Shown piece by piece: positions 6,371 to 7,706 of a stretch of DNA of 7,706 nucleotides. The notes under the pieces were generated by a model that was given only the letters and a program-made list of their open reading frames with translations, was not told the DNA's origin and did not search any database. Positions within the stretch are counted from its first letter, which is position 1. The number at the start of each line of letters is the position of its first letter. Where the stretch lies: contig JAITMH010000024.1 in the NCBI GenBank assembly GCA_031277445.1, positions 1 to 7,706 on the forward strand, in the 5' to 3' direction. This DNA is from Burkholderiales bacterium. Lineage in GTDB: Bacteria; Pseudomonadota; Gammaproteobacteria; Burkholderiales; Casimicrobiaceae. The translations under genes were made by a program, and so were the position numbers.

Positions 6371-6788
6371 TCAACATCATGGCTACAAAGACCGTTCAAG
6401 CACTACTCGATGACATTCGTCATCTTGACGGCGAGCAATACTCGCTGGTCAATTCTGTTCGTGCGCTCGTTAAGAAAACCGTTCCGTCCGTATCGGAGGA
6501 AGTTAAATACGGCGGTATCCTTTTCTCCTCGGGCGTGCAGTTCTGCGGTGTATTTGCCTATAAACAGCATGTTTCCGTAGAGTTTGTCAGTGGCGCTAAA
6601 ATCTCCGACACCCTCGGCCATCTTGAAGGTGTCGGCAAAGGCCGGAGACACATAAAGCTGCACTCTGCAAAAGACATCAAGGCAAAAAATCTGGCGCACT
6701 ACCTCCCTCTTGCGTTGGAGGCCGCAAAGAGCGATGCCTGACAATTCATTCAAGCCGACGCACTAAAGCGCTCTGATTACTTCAACCG
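6365..6788 (+). mobile_element. Integron-type gene cassette (DUF1801 gene plus attC), about 424 bp
   Basis: The cassette runs from the base after the first position of the left core (TTAGGC at 6365) to the G of the right core GTTAGGC (6788), the expected G/TT cut positions. It has the classic compact form: a few bases of leader, one gene, and an attC whose R'' contains the stop codon. No integrase gene is in the window, so this is either a lone cassette at a secondary site or the edge of an integrase-less attC cluster. The flanking gene on the left is the housekeeping gene panB. Confidence 0.6.
6379..6741 (+). CDS. DUF1801 family protein, integron cassette cargo
   Basis: 120 residues, compact, no signal peptide or membrane segment. 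It has the DUF1801 pattern: an N-terminal helix (residues 1-25), SVSEEVKYGGILFSS (37-51), CGVFAYKQHVSVEF (56-69), GAKISDTLGHLEGVGKGRRH (72-91) with the conserved Gly-Lys-x-Arg-Arg-His run, IKLHSAKDI (92-100), and a final helix. The family is widespread and includes the Bacillus frataxin-like YdhG/Fra group. The biochemical role here is unknown, and metal or ligand binding is only a guess. The ATG follows the left core site TTAGGC by 8 bases, and AGG within that core is the only Shine-Dalgarno-like sequence. The TGA stop lies inside attC R''. It is convergent with vapC across the attC and divergent from panB. Confidence 0.87.
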   Translation: MATKTVQALLDDIRHLDGEQYSLVNSVRALVKKTVPSVSEEVKYGGILFSSGVQFCGVFAYKQHVSVEFVSGAKISDTLGHLEGVGKGRRHIKLHSAKDIKAKNLAHYLPLALEAAKSDA

Positions 6789-6794
6789 TTAGGC
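6736..6794 (+). other. attC: attC site (59-base element) of a gene cassette
   Basis: It is exactly 59 bp between outer core sites. R'' GCCTGAC (6736-6742; one mismatch to RYYYAAC) pairs with R' GTTAGGC (6788-6794; perfect GTTRRRY). The left half continues AATTCATTCAAGCCGACGC, nearly identical to the left half of well-known aad-type attC sites, with L'' ATTCAAGC. On the right, GATTACTTCAACC before R' corresponds to canonical GCTTAATTCAGGC, giving about 16 of 20 matches to the end of R'. L'/L'' pairing is imperfect and the central stem is short and weak. Orientation is plus because only R' has the GTT triplet. The site includes the stop codons of both flanking genes. Confidence 0.8.
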
Positions 6795-7184
6795 AGCGGA
6801 AAGAGCCACTGCGTACTTTGGAAACGCTTTCAAAAGTTTGGCGTCCATCGTCACGAACTTGACGCCAAGTGTTAACGCCAGCGCGACGTATTCACAACTG
6901 CAGGCTGAGCAGTTGCTTTCGCGTACAAGCTCGAAAACCAAACGCGAGTCCGCCCCGTATTCCGAACTGGCCAGCAGACTTTCAGCTTCTATTTGCAGGT
7001 CGCGTGCGGCATCGAATGTGAGCACCTTGCGACGCATGTAGCCAGCAAGAATGCTGCGGAACTCGCTTTTCCAGAGCGGTGGCACCATCCAGTCGGGGTC
7101 TCGCTGGAGCAAGGCTTCGGCCTGCGCGGTGTGGTCACCCGGCAAATACAGATAAGCAACAACGCTGCTGTCCACGACGATCAT
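6789..7184 (-). CDS. vapC: PIN-domain ribonuclease toxin of VapC type (possibly active-site altered)
   Basis: 131 residues. PIN domain: MIVVDSSVVAYLYLP (first acidic D5), VPPLWKSEFRSILAGYMRR (34-52, E41), and GVKFVTMDAKLLKAFP (107-122, D114). Between them, NCSACSCEYVALAL (91-104) aligns with the usual S-A-Y-D-C-E-Y-V-A-L-A motif, so the expected Tyr-Asp is Cys95-Ser96 and the third acidic residue appears to be missing; E98 is next to it. VapC toxins are Mg-dependent endoribonucleases that cleave tRNA or rRNA unless held by VapB. The ATG at 7182-7184 overlaps the vapB stop (ATGA), with AAGAGGG upstream, indicating translational coupling. The TAA stop (6789-6791) is formed by the R' core of the adjacent attC, and the C-terminus after KAFPKYAVALSAA is slightly short for the family. 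Family assignment is firm; activity is uncertain. Confidence 0.9.
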   Translation of the reverse strand: MIVVDSSVVAYLYLPGDHTAQAEALLQRDPDWMVPPLWKSEFRSILAGYMRRKVLTFDAARDLQIEAESLLASSEYGADSRLVFELVRESNCSACSCEYVALALTLGVKFVTMDAKLLKAFPKYAVALSAA

Positions 7185-7426
7185 TGCCGCCCCTCTTGCT
7201 TGTAGGCACTAATATCCTTCGCCTGAAACTTGCGCTTTGGTAGCGCAGCGCGCAGTGCGCGAGCGCGTGCGAGGCGATCACTCACCGTAAAGTGTCTCGG
7301 TAAAAGAACTGACTCCAGACATACAATGGCTTCGCTGTTCAAGCTGCGACGGTGCGTTTCAGCGGACGCCTTGAGTTGTTCATACAACTCGGCCGGAATG
7401 TTCTTCAAGGTCAGGGTTGTTGGCAT
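7181..7426 (-). CDS. vapB: Ribbon-helix-helix antitoxin of VapB/FitA type
   Basis: 81 residues from the ATG at 7424-7426. Residues 3-10 (TTLTLKNI) form the DNA-contacting beta strand, 12-25 helix 1 (AELYEQLKASAETH) and 28-41 helix 2 (SLNSEAIVCLESVL), the Arc/FitA ribbon-helix-helix layout. The charged tail (RLARARALRAALPKRKF, residues 51-67) is the likely toxin-binding part. It should neutralise VapC and repress the operon. The frame stays open upstream to 7597, but a promoter with TTGACA at 7484-7489 lies inside that stretch and the extra residues do not resemble the family, so 7426 is preferred; the Shine-Dalgarno is weak (GGTG). It overlaps vapC by 4 bases. Confidence 0.88.
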   Translation of the reverse strand: MPTTLTLKNIPAELYEQLKASAETHRRSLNSEAIVCLESVLLPRHFTVSDRLARARALRAALPKRKFQAKDISAYKQEGRQ

Positions 7427-7443
7427 GTTGGCACCGTAGCGGC

Positions 7444-7482
7444 GGTTGCGATATGGTTGCATTGTGGTTGCGCGGTGGTTTC
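7444..7482 (-). promoter_or_regulatory. Candidate VapB operator: four direct repeats at 11-bp period
   Basis: On the plus strand GGTTGC occurs at 7444-7449, 7455-7460 and 7466-7471, and GGTTTC (one mismatch) at 7477-7482, all exactly 11 bp apart. The array covers the -10, the predicted transcription start and most of the spacer of the vapB promoter. Ribbon-helix-helix repressors are known to bind tandem short repeats phased by about one helical turn, so four antitoxin dimers could line one face of the DNA. Binding is inferred from position and phasing only. Confidence 0.5.
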
Positions 7483-7489
7483 TTGTCAA
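7461..7489 (-). promoter_or_regulatory. Sigma-70-type promoter of vapBC
   Basis: On the minus strand a perfect -35 TTGACA (7484-7489) is followed after exactly 17 bases by CACAAT (7461-7466), a 4-of-6 match to TATAAT. Transcription would start near 7454, giving a leader of about 28 bases before the vapB ATG. The weak -10 beside a perfect -35 is compatible with a repressed, tunable toxin-antitoxin promoter. Confidence 0.55.
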
Positions 7490-7605
7490 GCTGGCCAAGG
7501 CCGTCAGGCTTATGCTCGGTCGTTGTGCTTGAGGCGTTGCGTACTCGCGTGTTTTTCCCACACCTGTCGCTAGAGCGGTTTCTGTTAAAGCATGCACACT
7601 TTTTT

Positions 7606-7706
7606 CCCTCCCCCCCTAGCGGGGGAGGGTGCCCCGAAGGGGCGGGAGAGGGGGAAAGGCAGCCGTTTTACCCCTCTCCCCCTGCCCCTCTCCCACAAGG
7701 GGAGAG
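7606..7706. repeat. Cluster of G/C palindromes running off the right window edge
   Basis: Stacked perfect arms: CCCTCCCCC (7606-7614) with GGGGGAGGG (7621-7629); GCCCC (7631-7635) with GGGGC (7639-7643); GGGAGAGGGG (7644-7653) with CCCCTCTCCC (7671-7680); and CTCTCCC near 7675-7692 with GGGGAGAG (7699-7706). It resembles the palindromic repeat classes at 3803-3839 and 3931-3951. It is non-coding, and its end is not visible. The 7490-7605 stretch before it holds a GGCC-AA-GGCC hairpin (7493-7502) and nothing else I can support. Confidence 0.6.

Noticed and set aside
7440..7560. A second complete attC downstream of vapBC
   Set aside because: Only a half-site-like GCTTGAGGCGTTGCGT is visible; there is no matching R'' core on the left, so it is kept only as a low-weight possibility.
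7427..7597. 57-residue N-terminal extension of VapB
   Set aside because: A TTGACA/CACAAT promoter lies within it, the extension has no ribbon-helix-helix relevance, and family members start at the MPTTLTLKNI position.

Overview
The window looks like chromosomal DNA of a proteobacterium, most likely a betaproteobacterium. The evidence is a TamB-type envelope protein, PanB and PanC sequences of proteobacterial type (PanC has Asn-Arg-Leu-Gln-Phe where many PanC have Asn-Pro-Leu-Gln-Phe, which I associate with betaproteobacteria), and intergenic DNA full of short dispersed repeats of the kind seen in environmental betaproteobacteria. The exact taxon cannot be fixed from the sequence.

Layout. (1) 3-3578 (+): the C-terminal ~1190 residues of a TamB (DUF490) protein, cut by the left window edge. 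(2) 3579-4234: 656 bp without a credible gene, a mosaic of at least seven different short repeat or palindrome families, including a 104-bp MITE-like unit with perfect 13-bp terminal inverted repeats. (3) 4235-5074 (-): panC, with a hairpin plus T-run terminator directly after its stop. (4) 5075-5387: a 313-bp panB-panC spacer carrying inverted copies of repeats from region 2. (5) 5388-6206 (-): panB, starting at an ATG with a strong Shine-Dalgarno. PanB and PanC act in the same pantothenate/coenzyme A route, ketopantoate formation and then pantothenate ligation after a PanE/IlvC-type reduction encoded elsewhere. (6) 6313-6794: a small integron-type gene cassette encoding a DUF1801 protein and ending in a 59-bp attC site; its left edge is a degenerate attC- or attI-like site. 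No integrase is visible, so this is a lone cassette or the edge of an integrase-less attC cluster. (7) 6789-7426 (-): a vapBC-type toxin-antitoxin pair convergent with the cassette gene, with a TTGACA promoter and four 11-bp-phased direct repeats that look like a VapB operator. (8) 7427-7706: this promoter region, then GC-rich palindromic repeats running off the right edge.

The most interesting part is 6313-7490. The two convergent genes, DUF1801 and vapC, both take their stop codons from the two outer core sites of the same attC. The VapC protein appears to have Ser where PIN toxins normally carry a catalytic Asp. The vapB upstream region has an unusually regular four-repeat operator candidate. 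I see no CRISPR array, tRNA, rRNA or large undescribed gene system here.
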